DNA of 64,000 nt from Streptomyces albidus (ex Kaewkla and Franco 2022) (lineage in GTDB: Bacteria > Actinomycetota > Actinomycetes > Streptomycetales > Streptomycetaceae). Every line of letters starts with the position of its first letter. The first letter of the stretch is position 1. The notes beneath the pieces were generated by a model. That model had not been told where the DNA came from. It saw nothing but the letters and a program-made list of their open reading frames with translations, and did not search any database. Below, piece after piece: positions 44,265 through 52,974 of the stretch. Both the position numbers and the translations under genes were made by a program. The stretch is taken from contig NZ_JACBXA010000002.1 of the NCBI RefSeq assembly GCF_013870515.1, positions 52,967-116,966 of the forward strand, written 5' to 3'.

Positions 44265-45393
44265 GGCTAAGAAGCGCGTCCAAAGCGACGTCGAGAGTAT
44301 TCGCGGCGAACTGATCGCGCTGTCGGAGAGCCTGTACCGCAACCCCGAGACTGCGTGGAAGGAGATCGAGTCCGCCAGGAACGTGGCCGGGGTCCTGCAC
44401 CGGAACGGCTTCGAGGTCACGGAGAACTTCGTCGGCCTGCCGACCGCCTTCCACGCCCGGCTCGGATCAGGTGCGAAGCGAATCGGCTTCATGGCCGAGT
44501 ACGACGCCTTGCCGGGGATCGGGCATGCGTGCGGGCACAACCTCATCTCGGCGATGTCGGTGGGTGCAGCGATCGCACTGGCCCAGCGAGCACACGAACT
44601 CGGAATCACCGTCGAGGTCTTCGGTACTCCCGCCGAGGAGGGCGGCGGCGGCAAGATCGAGATGCTCGACCGCGGCGCGTTCGACGGCCTCGACTTCGCG
44701 ATGATGGCCCACCCGGCCCCGGTGGACGTCGCCCGCGCCGTCCCCTTCGCCGTGTCGCACTCAGCGATCCGCTACACGGGCAAGGCCGCGCATGCGGCCG
44801 CGTACCCGACCCACGGAAGGAACGCGGCGGACGCGTTCACGATCGCCCAGGTCGCGATCGGACTGCTGCGCCAGCAGCTGCCGGCGAGCGTCCGCGTGCA
44901 CGGCATCGTCACCTCCGGCGGCGAGGCACCGAACGCCATCCCACAGACGACGGCGGGACGTTGGTACGTGCGTGCGAAGGACATGGCGGAACTCGCCGAA
45001 ACCGAGGAGAAGGTGCGCCGCTGCTTCGAGGCGGGTGCCCTGGCCACCGGGTGCGAATTGGAGATCGAGCCGGAGTCGCAGCCGTACTCCGACTTCCGCA
45101 CCCATGAGTCGGCGTTGAAGTTGTACGAGCAGAACGCCGTCGAGTTGGGGCGCGAGTTCGTCACTGAAGGTCCCGAGATGCAGATGTGCCGCGCGTCGAC
45201 GGACATGGGCAACGTCTCGCAGGTCGTCCCCGCCATTCACCCCTACATCGGTCTCGACTGCTTTCCAGTGCTCAACCATCAGAGGGAGTTCGCCGATCAT
45301 TGCATCGGCGAGGTGGCTGAGCGGACCCTCACCGATGGTGCGACAGCCCTTGCCTGGACGGCGCTCGGCCTGGCACAGGAGTCAATGGTTTGA
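44257..45393 (+). CDS. M20 family amidohydrolase (AbgB/PM20D2-like)
   Basis: A 378-aa zinc amidohydrolase. Key blocks: ALSESLYRNPETAWKEIESARNV, FMAEYDALPGIGHACGHNL (metal Asp/His), EVFGTPAEEGGGGKIEM (Glu pair), and AMMAHPAPVDVARA. RYTGKAAHAAAYPTHGRNAADAF is the dimerisation-domain His region. This pattern fits the aminobenzoyl-glutamate utilisation B and PM20D2 groups, which split dipeptide-like amides. It overlaps the DUF1028 gene by 8 nt and is the last gene of the operon. Confidence 0.92.
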   Translation: MNEAKKRVQSDVESIRGELIALSESLYRNPETAWKEIESARNVAGVLHRNGFEVTENFVGLPTAFHARLGSGAKRIGFMAEYDALPGIGHACGHNLISAMSVGAAIALAQRAHELGITVEVFGTPAEEGGGGKIEMLDRGAFDGLDFAMMAHPAPVDVARAVPFAVSHSAIRYTGKAAHAAAYPTHGRNAADAFTIAQVAIGLLRQQLPASVRVHGIVTSGGEAPNAIPQTTAGRWYVRAKDMAELAETEEKVRRCFEAGALATGCELEIEPESQPYSDFRTHESALKLYEQNAVELGREFVTEGPEMQMCRASTDMGNVSQVVPAIHPYIGLDCFPVLNHQREFADHCIGEVAERTLTDGATALAWTALGLAQESMV

Positions 45394-45475
45394 GCGGACA
45401 CGACCAAGCGCCCTCCGCGTCTTGGCCGGCGCCAACGTGAGCGTGAGAGATGGGTGGCCCACGATCGACGTCTGC
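45394..45475. other. Spacer after the catabolic operon
   Basis: Short stretch with no hairpin of note, leading into decayed regulator sequence. Confidence 0.4.
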
Positions 45476-45833
45476 GCCCTGGCTCGGGCTCCTCCACACC
45501 GCGACTGCCGGACTCGCCGCCCGCCTCGGCTCCACCACCCCGCAGGTCTCCCGGACGGTGCGCCAGCTGCGGGAAGCCGGCCTGGTGCGTTCGGAACGAG
45601 ACGGAAAGCTGTCCGCCACCGCCTGGCCACAGACGTACTCCGGCGCCTGGGCGACGACGTCCTGGCCACAGCCATGCGGTAACTCACGCTCGTCGATACC
45701 GAACTACCAGCGCCACCGTGCTGCGTTGGTGTCCCAGCCATGGCGCGAGGCAGGGAGGGCACAGCTGACGACGCGAGCCGTGGAGGAGCGGCTGGATGCC
45801 TGTGTCACCGCCCTGCTGGACGCGCTGGGCTGA
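45476..45833 (+). pseudogene. Broken winged-helix regulator remnants
   Basis: A helix-turn-helix segment LLHTATAGLAARLGSTTPQVSRTVRQLREAGLVRSERDGKL (ArsR/MarR-like) runs in one frame. Its natural continuation RLATDVLRRLGDDVLATAMR-stop is in another frame (stop at 45682). After that a second fragment, AQLTTRAVEERLDACVTALLDALG, resembles the end of a TetR-type protein. No intact start exists. These look like decayed regulator genes. Confidence 0.65.
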
Positions 45834-45959
45834 GCCAGGCGGCCCTGGACGCTGCGGGCCGTTGACGCGGCCCCTGCCGAGCCGCTCGCAAGCGAGAGTT
45901 CGGAGGTGACTGTCCTCAACTGCCGCTCGGGAGCGGTGAAGTCGCGCCTGTCGCGGCGT

Positions 45960-46781
45960 CTACGCGCGGATTCCGACAGCGATGAGGTACTCCTTCTCGA
46001 AGCGCGCGTTCTCATCGCTTCCGCGGTTCCACTCGTCGCAGAACGCGTCCAGCGCCGCGTCGAACTCGTCGGCCTGTCCGTTCTTCTCCGCGTTGGCCCG
46101 CACGGCGATCGCGGGGCCGTAGCACGCCTTGAAGTGCTCGCCGTAGTCGCGCGGGTGCTCGAACGCGGTGATCTTCAGTTCCTCACGGCGCAGCGTGCCG
46201 AAGTCGACGCGGTTGCCGAACATCTCCGCCACATGCTCCTCGCTGCCCCACAGCGGCGCCGGTGAGGCGCCCGGCGGTGGCGGCGGTGCGAATGGTCCCA
46301 TCATGCGGAACAGTGCGCCGATCATGCCTTCCGGTGTCCAGTTCAGCATCCCGATCGTGCCGCCCGGGCGGCAGACGCGGACGAACTCATCGGCGACGGC
46401 CTTATGGCGCGGCGCGAACATCGCGCCGATCGACGACATCACGACGTCGAACGAGCCATCCTCGAAGGGCAGGTTCTCAGCATCGGCCTCGACCCAGTCG
46501 AGCGTCACACCCTCGGCAACGGCGCGCTTGCGCCCGGCCTGGGAAAGCTCAGGTGTCAGGTCGCTCGCCGTGACGTCGGCACCGGTCTGCGCCGCGGGAA
46601 TCGAGGCGTTGCCAGTTCCCGATGCGACGTCAAGGACCCTCATCCCCGGGCTGATCGCGCACGCCTGGACGAGCGTGGGCCCGAGCGGCAGCAGGAACGT
46701 CTCGACCATCGCCGGGTAGTCGCCTGACGCCCACATCTTGCGGTGGCGCGCCTTGAGCTCGGTATCGGTCATGGTTGACAT
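45960..46781 (-). CDS. Class I SAM-dependent methyltransferase
   Basis: A 273-aa UbiE/MenG-like methyltransferase. Motif I is VLDVASGTGNASIPAAQ, the acidic loop is TASDLTPEL, motif post-I is VEADAENLPFEDGSFDVVMSSIG, and CRPGGTIGMLNWTPEGM follows. The ATG at 46781 follows GAGGGGACC. A proline-rich loop FAPPPPPGASPAPLWG sits in the substrate-binding part. Substrate unknown; isolated gene, convergent to the broken regulators. Confidence 0.9.
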   Translation of the reverse strand: MSTMTDTELKARHRKMWASGDYPAMVETFLLPLGPTLVQACAISPGMRVLDVASGTGNASIPAAQTGADVTASDLTPELSQAGRKRAVAEGVTLDWVEADAENLPFEDGSFDVVMSSIGAMFAPRHKAVADEFVRVCRPGGTIGMLNWTPEGMIGALFRMMGPFAPPPPPGASPAPLWGSEEHVAEMFGNRVDFGTLRREELKITAFEHPRDYGEHFKACYGPAIAVRANAEKNGQADEFDAALDAFCDEWNRGSDENARFEKEYLIAVGIRA

Positions 46782-47250
46782 AGCGGGTCCCCTCATTGGT
46801 CCCCTTTGTCGCTTATGGGTCCAACCGTACTCGCGAGCCCTCGTGTGCACCATGGGGAGGCACCCCAGGGTTTCGCGCGGCGCTTCAGACCAGGCTGCGA
46901 GCGCAGTCCTCGATCGAGTCGCCGATTGGGAGGGTCGTCCACCCCGGGTTCCTGCGCGCTACAGTCGCCACCCCTGGCAGGGGCGATGAGGAGGACGCAG
47001 GCTGCTGCACGCGACCGGATGTGGCAACCAGGCCAACACAGGAAGTGGCGCCCTTCCGCCGTGATGATCTGCAATCCCCGTTCGCTGTCGTGGTTCGCCA
47101 CCTCGGCAGAATGGGTGCCCCGGCTGCTCCCGAGTGTCTGACGGGCAGCCAGGCGCTCGCCCGGTCACGGAACTTCACCGGGGCGGGCCACGTTGGCAGG
47201 GTGCCGCGTGACGGGCGCGGTGGACGTACGGCGAAGTCGAGGTGGCAGCA
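46782..47250. other. Intergenic region, no confident gene
   Basis: About 470 bp between divergent methyltransferase and TerB genes. A minus-strand frame (46793-47101) could encode about 100 residues but lacks a ribosome binding site and overlaps the methyltransferase promoter. I leave it uncalled. Confidence 0.4.
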
Positions 47251-47802
47251 GTGGCGATGTGGGACCGGCTCAAGGATCAGGCCAAGGGGCTCCAGCAGCA
47301 GTCGCCGGGCAGGCGTGGGGCGGGTCAGGCGCGACCCGGCGGAGGATCCGGCTCGGGAGGCTCCAAGGCGCAGCTCGTCAGCGCCTTGAAGACCCAGCTG
47401 ACCTCCCTCAAGGCGGAACTCAAGAGCGGCGCGTTCCGGGATGCGAGCATGGCCGCGTGCGCCCTGGTCGCCGCCGCGGACGGGCATGTCGATCCGGCCG
47501 AGCGCCAGCACGTTGAATCCCTCATCCTGAACAACGACGTCCTGCAGAACTTCCCTCCGGCCCAGCTCCGGGAGCGGTTCAACAAGCACGCTGACCAACT
47601 CGCGGCGAACTTCGCGCATGGCAAGGCCGAGGCGCTACAGGAGATCGCCAAGGCGGCGAAGAAGCCGGCCGAGGCCCGTGCCGTGGTCCAGACCGGCGTT
47701 GTGGTGGCCGGGGCAGACGGTTGGGTGGCCCCTGCGGAGGAGCAGGTCCTGCGCGAGGTCTGCGCGGCTCTCGGACTGTCGCCCACGGAGTTCGGCCTCT
47801 GA
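47251..47802 (+). CDS. TerB family tellurite-resistance-like protein
   Basis: A 183-aa soluble TerB-domain protein. A disordered Gly/Ser/Arg linker (residues ~15-40) precedes the helical TerB core: DASMAACALVAAADGHVDPAERQHVESLI and a second copy of the acidic motif, TGVVVAGADGWVAPAEEQVLREVCAALGL. Both AADGH and GADGW loops keep the metal-binding Asp. Possible starts are GTG 47242, GTG 47251 and ATG 47257; I chose 47251 after GAGG. No other ter genes lie nearby, so a stress-linked role is uncertain. Confidence 0.88.
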   Translation: MAMWDRLKDQAKGLQQQSPGRRGAGQARPGGGSGSGGSKAQLVSALKTQLTSLKAELKSGAFRDASMAACALVAAADGHVDPAERQHVESLILNNDVLQNFPPAQLRERFNKHADQLAANFAHGKAEALQEIAKAAKKPAEARAVVQTGVVVAGADGWVAPAEEQVLREVCAALGLSPTEFGL

Positions 47803-48285
47803 GGCGACTGCCATGCAGGCCTACTTGTACCCGAGGGCAAGGTCTGAACTTCCAGTCCGGTCATTGGCACTTTCAGGCAGTCGGCGCATCTCATGCGGCG
47901 AGGTATGCCTGACCCACCTTGCCTCCGAGATGACGCTTCGGCGGTGACTCGCTTCGACGGATCAGCGCACTTCGGGCCGCCCTCGTCCGTCAGCTCCGGT
48001 GGCCGGTGGTTGTCAGCGCCGGTGGGCGGCTCGCCGATCGTGGCGACCGTCAACGCCACCTCGCCTCGCGACTCGGCACTCGCGGAAGCGGTCGAACTCG
48101 TTAGCCCCCTTGCTGTGAGAAGGCGAGGGCCCAACCGTTGTTCGCGCACGGCGCGGCGGCGCACACACCGTTGATGATCGCCTGGATGGCTGCGGACATG
48201 GTCACGACGCTTGGCGGCCGCGACGGAGCGGGGCAATCGGTTTCCCGCTACCGCCGCCCCTGCTCTCCCTCGCCGGGCGTGGATG
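47803..48285. other. Intergenic region with unclear remnants
   Basis: About 480 bp. A short minus-strand frame near 48110-48210 reads SAAIQAIINGVCAAAPCANNG and stops; nothing supports it as a gene. No hairpin of note. Confidence 0.4.
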
Positions 48286-48830
48286 TCAGGCGCCTGATTG
48301 CCGGAGGACGAGGCGGAGTTGGGCGCGTCCGCCGACGGGTTGGGGATCTCGCCGGTTCCTCGCTTGATCAGGACGCTGGGCAGGGTAACGGTGCGTGTCG
48401 GCCGGTCCGATTCGTTGATCCGCTCGACGGCAAGAAGTGTCGCCTGCCTGCCGGCCTCCTGGGGTCGCGGACGACGGCCGATACGCCGAGTCCCATGGAG
48501 AGTTCGTGCTCGTCCAGAGAGACGAGAGCGAAGCTCCGCCGGCTCGCGATGCGCTCCACGAGCACACCGGTGCTGATGCCGAGGTTCAGGGCGAGCGCCG
48601 CCGTCGGGGGCGAGGCGCGGCGCATCAACTTCACCACGGCGGCGCGCGCTGGTCCGGAGTGGTGAGATCGCCGACGATCAGCTGCGGTTCCTCCGCCGTG
48701 CCGTGGTGTGTCGTAGTCCATCTCGGCCAGTGCGGTGCGCAGTCCGGCGCCGTGCACCGCGCCGAAATCCGGGTCGCCCTCGACCGCCGTACGTCCGGCG
48801 CTGCACACGCCCGCACGTGGTTCTGCCCAA
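48286..48830 (-). pseudogene. LacI family regulator pseudogene
   Basis: The C-terminal two-thirds of a LacI-type sugar-sensing domain is recoverable by joining three frames: GDPDFGAVHGAGLRTALAEMDYD, LIVGDLTTPDQ, ALNLGISTGVLVERI, FALVSLDEHELSMGLGVSAVVRDP, then (shifted) ATLLAVERINESDRPTR and TVTLPSVLIKRGTGEI. The N-terminal DNA-binding domain is absent. Several frameshifts make it non-functional. It may once have regulated the RraA-like gene nearby. Confidence 0.78.
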
Positions 48831-48940
48831 GGTCGACGGAGCGGCTTTGAGCGGGTGGTGTCCCGACCGGCTGCCTGCCGGGGGCACTGTCTGCCCGGAT
48901 GCGCTCACACTAGGTCCACACCTTCCCTGCCGTGGACCGG

Positions 48941-49582
48941 CTACGTGAGGTCGTCTGTACGCGTCTGGGAGAGATATGCCTTGTCTTCGGCGTCGACGCG
49001 GCGGGCCTCGGCGGCCACGTCGGGAAGTCTGTGGGCAGGGATGACGACGGCGCCGGAGCTGTCGGCGTAGACGTAGTCGCCGGGGGTGATGCAGACGCCG
49101 CCGACCTCGACGGGGATATTGGCCGCTGCCGGAGCCACGGTGTCGCCGCCCCAACGGGTGGCCTCGCCGGCGCACCAGGTCGAGTAGTCGTAAGAGGCGA
49201 GTTCGCTGAAGTCGCGTAGTCGGCCGTCGGTGAGCACGCCCGCCAGCCCGTAGTTGTGCACGCTGGACAGCTTGGTTCCTCCACCGTGCGAGGCGTCCGG
49301 GTAGCCGCCGCTGGAGAGGACCAGCACCTTGCCTCGCGGAGCTTCCCCTACGGTGCGGTGGAAGAAGCCTTCGAACCCCAGCTCGTTGGTCTCGGTGAAG
49401 TCGTCACGGTAGGGCAGGTAGGCGATCGTTACCGCCGGACCGAACAGGGGGCGTTCGGGAGTGGGGCTGACCAGGCTCAAGATGTGTGCCCGATGCCGGA
49501 AAAGGTTGCCCATCGCGTCGACCAGTGCGGCACAGGACAACCCTTCGACCAGCGCTCTCGGATCGATGTTGTGGTCACCCAT
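48941..49582 (-). CDS. RraA family protein (aldolase/demethylmenaquinone methyltransferase-like)
   Basis: A 213-aa RraA-fold protein. Conserved stretches: CAALVDAMGN, LFGPAVTIAY, GKVLVLSSGGYPDASHGG, GLAGVLTDGRLRDFSEL and GVCITPGDYVYADSSGAVVIP. The GVxTDGxxRD and PGDxxxxDxxG patterns are those of 4-hydroxy-4-methyl-2-oxoglutarate aldolases and related lyases, with Arg-Asp for metal and substrate binding. In proteins of this class true RNase E inhibition is not expected in Streptomyces. The ATG at 49582 starts a single gene, near a LacI remnant. Confidence 0.88.
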   Translation of the reverse strand: MGDHNIDPRALVEGLSCAALVDAMGNLFRHRAHILSLVSPTPERPLFGPAVTIAYLPYRDDFTETNELGFEGFFHRTVGEAPRGKVLVLSSGGYPDASHGGGTKLSSVHNYGLAGVLTDGRLRDFSELASYDYSTWCAGEATRWGGDTVAPAAANIPVEVGGVCITPGDYVYADSSGAVVIPAHRLPDVAAEARRVDAEDKAYLSQTRTDDLT

Positions 49583-49620
49583 GCGGCGTCTCCCTCACGG
49601 AGGAACTGGTGCGGCTGCGG

Positions 49621-50574
49621 TCAGCGGGGCGAGGAGCGCCGCTCGGGGCGATCCTCGAGGACGTCGCGGTCCCACCGCGCGTGCTGGGCGGCGGCCTCAT
49701 AGCTGCTCTGCAGGAACTCCAACAGCGCCAGGTCGGGGTCCTGGGAGGTGCGTACGGCCTCGTAGGGGAGGAGGAACTCGCCTGCGTCTGCGCTGAATGC
49801 GGCGGCCGTGGGTCGCACGGGGTGTTGGGCGTAGCCCCCGGGCTCCGGGTAGGCGTACGAGTAGAAGGTGCCCTCGTCCGATCCGCCAGGCCAGAAGCCG
49901 CAGCTGGACAGTTCGTGCGAGTAGGCCTCGACCATGACCCAGTCGGCGAGGTGAGGTGCGCCGCCGGGGTGCCGCGGCGCTTGCCGTCCGGAGAATCGGG
50001 TGACCGCGAGGTCCATGGCCCCCCAGAAGAAGTGCACCGGGCTGACTTTCCCGATGAACCTGGTTCGGAACTCCGTCAGCACACGCTGGGCGGAGGTGAG
50101 TTGATTCCAGAACCGGTGGGCGTGGTCGGGCTGGTACGAGGCGTGCTCGGTGTCCTCGTGGAACGGGATGGCCGGCTCGACCTCGACGGGGACCGGCCGG
50201 ATCCTCACCGCGATGGCGAGTGCGTCGAGGGCGGCCACGGTCTCGCGGTAGAAGGAGGCGACCGACTTGGCTGCTAGGGCGACCCTGCGCTCCCTTCCGT
50301 CACTGGAGCGCACATGCAGATGGTGGTCGCAAAAGTCGAACTCCATCTCGAACGTGCCTTCGCCATACGGGATGGCCGAGGTGCTCAGGCCCCGCGCGGA
50401 CACATACAGCGGCACCTGCCACCAGTGGTTGATCATCGGTGCCTGCGCCAGCCGGACCTTGCCAACGATCTGTGTCCACATGTGCAGGGTGTCGCGCGTT
50501 TCGGCCCACTCCTCCAGGGGCGCCTTCGGCCAGGACTCGGTGCCGTACGACGGAGACAGTTGCGTGCGGGGCAT
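49621..50574 (-). CDS. DUF5996 family protein
   Basis: A 317-aa cytoplasmic protein of the DUF5996 family, function unknown. The ATG at 50574 follows GGAGGGTGG. Family blocks are TLHMWTQIVGKVRLAQAPMINHWWQVPLYVSARGLSTS, FDFCDHHLHV, SPVHFFWGAMDLAVTRFSGR and EAYSHELSSCGFWPGG. Many His, Trp and Tyr residues suggest a ligand- or metal-binding pocket (inference). It lies 38 bp upstream of the RraA-like gene in the same direction, so the pair may be one transcript. Confidence 0.9.
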   Translation of the reverse strand: MPRTQLSPSYGTESWPKAPLEEWAETRDTLHMWTQIVGKVRLAQAPMINHWWQVPLYVSARGLSTSAIPYGEGTFEMEFDFCDHHLHVRSSDGRERRVALAAKSVASFYRETVAALDALAIAVRIRPVPVEVEPAIPFHEDTEHASYQPDHAHRFWNQLTSAQRVLTEFRTRFIGKVSPVHFFWGAMDLAVTRFSGRQAPRHPGGAPHLADWVMVEAYSHELSSCGFWPGGSDEGTFYSYAYPEPGGYAQHPVRPTAAAFSADAGEFLLPYEAVRTSQDPDLALLEFLQSSYEAAAQHARWDRDVLEDRPERRSSPR

Positions 50575-51177
50575 CGCGCCACCCTCCGTTTCCTCGAGAT
50601 CTCTCCCCTGAGGTTGCGGCTGCTCCGGCTGACCATCCACGGAGCCCGCTCGTCCGATCCGGCGACAGTGCCAGTCGGCAACGTGACTCATTGCCTGAAT
50701 TTTCCGCCACGAGCCGAGGTCCTGCCACTCGTCGCGCCACCCTCGACCCCATTGTTCGAGGCAGCCGTCCAAGGTGGCTGTCACAAGCCCACGGGCCAGC
50801 TGCCCCAGGCGCTTCCCTCGCTTCTGGGCCGCATGTGCGCGGGTGGCGCTTCGAGACGAGGTTCGGGCGCAGTTGAGGCACGAGACGGCGTGATGTCCCT
50901 CCCGGTGAAGGCCGAGCGAGGGGGCAGTTGGCGGGTGCGTAGTGGGGAGCGGGGACCCTTCGCGACACGCTGCTTGCCTCGGAAGAGGCCCACGCGGATG
51001 GACTGGCTGGAGCAGACGGTCGAGATCACGACGCATCGCGTGCCCTGTCCACTCAAGCGGGCATCTGGGTGCTTGGGCACCGCTGCATAGCCAGAGGAAC
51101 CTCCATGCAAGCCACCACCGTCCCCACAACGTGAACCGACCGCGCCGACCGCGCCGACCGCGGACCGCGACCGGACG
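50575..51177. other. Intergenic region, no gene seen
   Basis: About 600 bp upstream of the DUF5996 gene. Short frames only; no supported coding region. A CGCGCCGACCGCGCCGACCGCG tandem repeat occurs near 51143-51165. Confidence 0.4.
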
Positions 51178-51531
51178 CCGAGTGTGCCTGGCCACGAACT
51201 GTCGGGGGTGGTTGCCGAGTTGGGGTACGGAACGACCGGCCTCACTGTCGGTCAGCGGTTATCGGCCTGGCCGACTGGGCCCGTGATGGATCGCTGGCCG
51301 AGTACACCGCGGTGGAGGCCCGCAACCTGGCCTCGCTTCCCGCGGATGTCGACCACAGCGTGGCCGCTGCGCTGCCGATCTCGGGTCTGACCGCGTGGCA
51401 GTGTCTGTTCGACCACGGGCGGCTCAAGGTGGGGCAGACGGTCATGATCCACGGCACCGCCGGCGGCGTCGGGTCGATCGCGGTCCAACTCGCACGCGAG
51501 GCGGGGGCGCGGGTGATCGCTACCGGCCGGG
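51178..51531 (+). pseudogene. Zinc-type alcohol dehydrogenase/quinone reductase pseudogene
   Basis: A truncated medium-chain oxidoreductase. PGHELSGVVAELGYGTTGLTVGQRL is in one frame, then DGSLAEYTAVEARNLASLPADVDHSVAAALPISGLTAWQCLF and GQTVMIHGTAGGVGSIAVQLAREAGARVIAT in another. The first ~50 residues and everything after the cofactor-binding domain are missing. The end is cut close to the TetR gene. Confidence 0.82.
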
Positions 51532-51580
51532 CATCTTCCGTGACTCTGTCGGGATCTTGGAAATCCCCCTGTTCGGGGCT

Positions 51581-52192
51581 TCATTGCTGGCTCGGCGGCA
51601 TGGGGGGCGTGGGGCTGGTCCCGAGGACGCAGTCGACGGCAGCGCAGAGGGTCTCGGTCTCGGCGGCGAGGACGGATTCGTGGGTGGGTAGGGCGCGTTC
51701 GACCGAGAGCCCGTTGAGGACGGTGAGAAGGAATCTGACGTTCCGGGTGTGGTCCCCCTGGGGCAGCGCGCCTTCCTCGGCGAGCACGGTCAGCCAGTGT
51801 TCGACGCGCCGCACGGCTTCTTGGTCATGACCGAGGTACGCGGTGCGTACCTGCTCGGTCGGCTCGGGCTCGATGAAGGTCTGATACATCGTGCCCCACG
51901 CGGTTCGCGCGTCCTGACCTGTACCGAGGGGTGCCAGCACTTGCCGCAGGCAGTTCAACAGCCTTTCGCGGGGGGGTAGTTCCCGGTCCCGGATCGGGTC
52001 GCCAGGGAGCAGGTGCCCGTAGATCCGCGAGAGCAAGCTGTCTTGCAGGGCGCGCTGGGTGGGGAAGTGGAACCGCAGCGAGCCGGTGCTCACGCCTGCA
52101 CGCGCCGCGACCGCACGCACGCTCAGCTTCGCTGCGAGGTCTTCGGCGATCATCTCGGCCGCCGCCTGGAGGATCCGCTCCCGTGTCTCCAT
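51581..52192 (-). CDS. TetR family transcriptional regulator
   Basis: A 203-aa repressor. The N-terminal helix-turn-helix is RERILQAAAEMIAEDLAAKLSVRAVAARAGVSTGSLRFHFPTQRALQDSLL. The C-terminal half is a helical ligand domain with TetR_C-like NVRFLLTVLNGLSVERAL. The start MetGluThrArg at 52192 is the family norm. It is divergent from the membrane-protein/CPBP gene pair, and a near-perfect palindrome in between (52229-52274) is its probable operator. Confidence 0.93.
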   Translation of the reverse strand: METRERILQAAAEMIAEDLAAKLSVRAVAARAGVSTGSLRFHFPTQRALQDSLLSRIYGHLLPGDPIRDRELPPRERLLNCLRQVLAPLGTGQDARTAWGTMYQTFIEPEPTEQVRTAYLGHDQEAVRRVEHWLTVLAEEGALPQGDHTRNVRFLLTVLNGLSVERALPTHESVLAAETETLCAAVDCVLGTSPTPPMPPSQQ

Positions 52193-52228
52193 ACTCCGCT
52201 CTCCGTCGCTCTTCGGTCCTTCCCACGG

Positions 52229-52274
52229 TACTAGTACGGCGTGTTAGCGTGCGCACTAACACGCTGTACTAGTA
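52229..52274. promoter_or_regulatory. TetR operator palindrome
   Basis: Inverted repeat with 19-nt arms (52229-52247 and 52256-52274) differing at one position, spacer 8 nt. Each arm contains CTAGTAC and GTGTTAG. It lies between the TetR gene and the divergent operon starting at 52309. Confidence 0.85.
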
Positions 52275-52308
52275 GCGCTGACGACCGATGGATGAAGGGT
52301 GCAAACGA

Positions 52309-52944
52309 ATGTCCTGGAAGCGGTGGGCGGCGTCGAAGCGCCTCAGGCCGGGGGACGGGAGACAGTTGCAGCGGTTCCGCTGGTGGCAGCTGCCCCTGCG
52401 TTCGCTGTTCTGGCTGCGGATCCCCGGCACTGATGGCCGCACCAGGATGAACGCCGTTGACGTGCGGCATTGGGCGCGATTGGACAACAGCAAAGTCCGA
52501 GCACACCTGTTCCTGGACGGCAGGCACGAGGCCGAGTCGAAGCTACCCGCGGTGTTCTCGGTGGAGGGCGGCGTCATCGAGGTGACGATGAGCAACTACG
52601 GGATCAAGCGTTGCCACTACTGCCCTACTGCAGGCCAGCCACGTCAACTCACTCCCGATCCCGCCTCGGCCGAGGGGCGCCGGGCCCGCCTCGATGCCGA
52701 TCATCCCGCGCTGAGCCGGGCAATCGGCATCGCCTCAGTGCTGCTGCTGCTGATCGGCGTGGGCCTGAACCTGCTGCAACTCGCCGAACCTGTCTCACAG
52801 ATCCCGCCGGTAGCGGAGAGGGCCGGGACTTTCCAATCGCCCATCCACCTGCCGCTCTGGCTGAACATCACTCTGGGTGCCGGTGCAGTCCTGGCGAGTA
52901 TGGAGCGCGCGCTGCGCCTGCGACACACCCCCTCCTCGACATAG
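52309..52944 (+). CDS. Membrane protein of unknown function
   Basis: A 211-aa protein I do not recognise. It has a basic N-terminus, a soluble beta-rich part (VDVRHWARLDNSKVRAHLFLDGRHEAESKLPAVFSVEGGVIEVTMSNYG) with a CHYC pair, and two predicted membrane helices (AIGIASVLLLLIGVGLNLLQLA and LNITLGAGAVLAS) near the C-terminus. The ATG at 52309 is preceded by GAAGGG; ATG 52288 is the alternative. It is followed 30 bp later by the CPBP protease gene and both are under the TetR-type operator. Possible partner or substrate of that protease. Confidence 0.72.
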   Translation: MSWKRWAASKRLRPGDGRQLQRFRWWQLPLRSLFWLRIPGTDGRTRMNAVDVRHWARLDNSKVRAHLFLDGRHEAESKLPAVFSVEGGVIEVTMSNYGIKRCHYCPTAGQPRQLTPDPASAEGRRARLDADHPALSRAIGIASVLLLLIGVGLNLLQLAEPVSQIPPVAERAGTFQSPIHLPLWLNITLGAGAVLASMERALRLRHTPSST

Positions 52945-52974
52945 CCGGCCACTGATCCACGAAGGAAAAGACGC

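Noticed and set aside
46793..47101. Minus-strand frame of about 100 codons
   Set aside because: No clear start signal or family, and it runs over the start of the methyltransferase gene.
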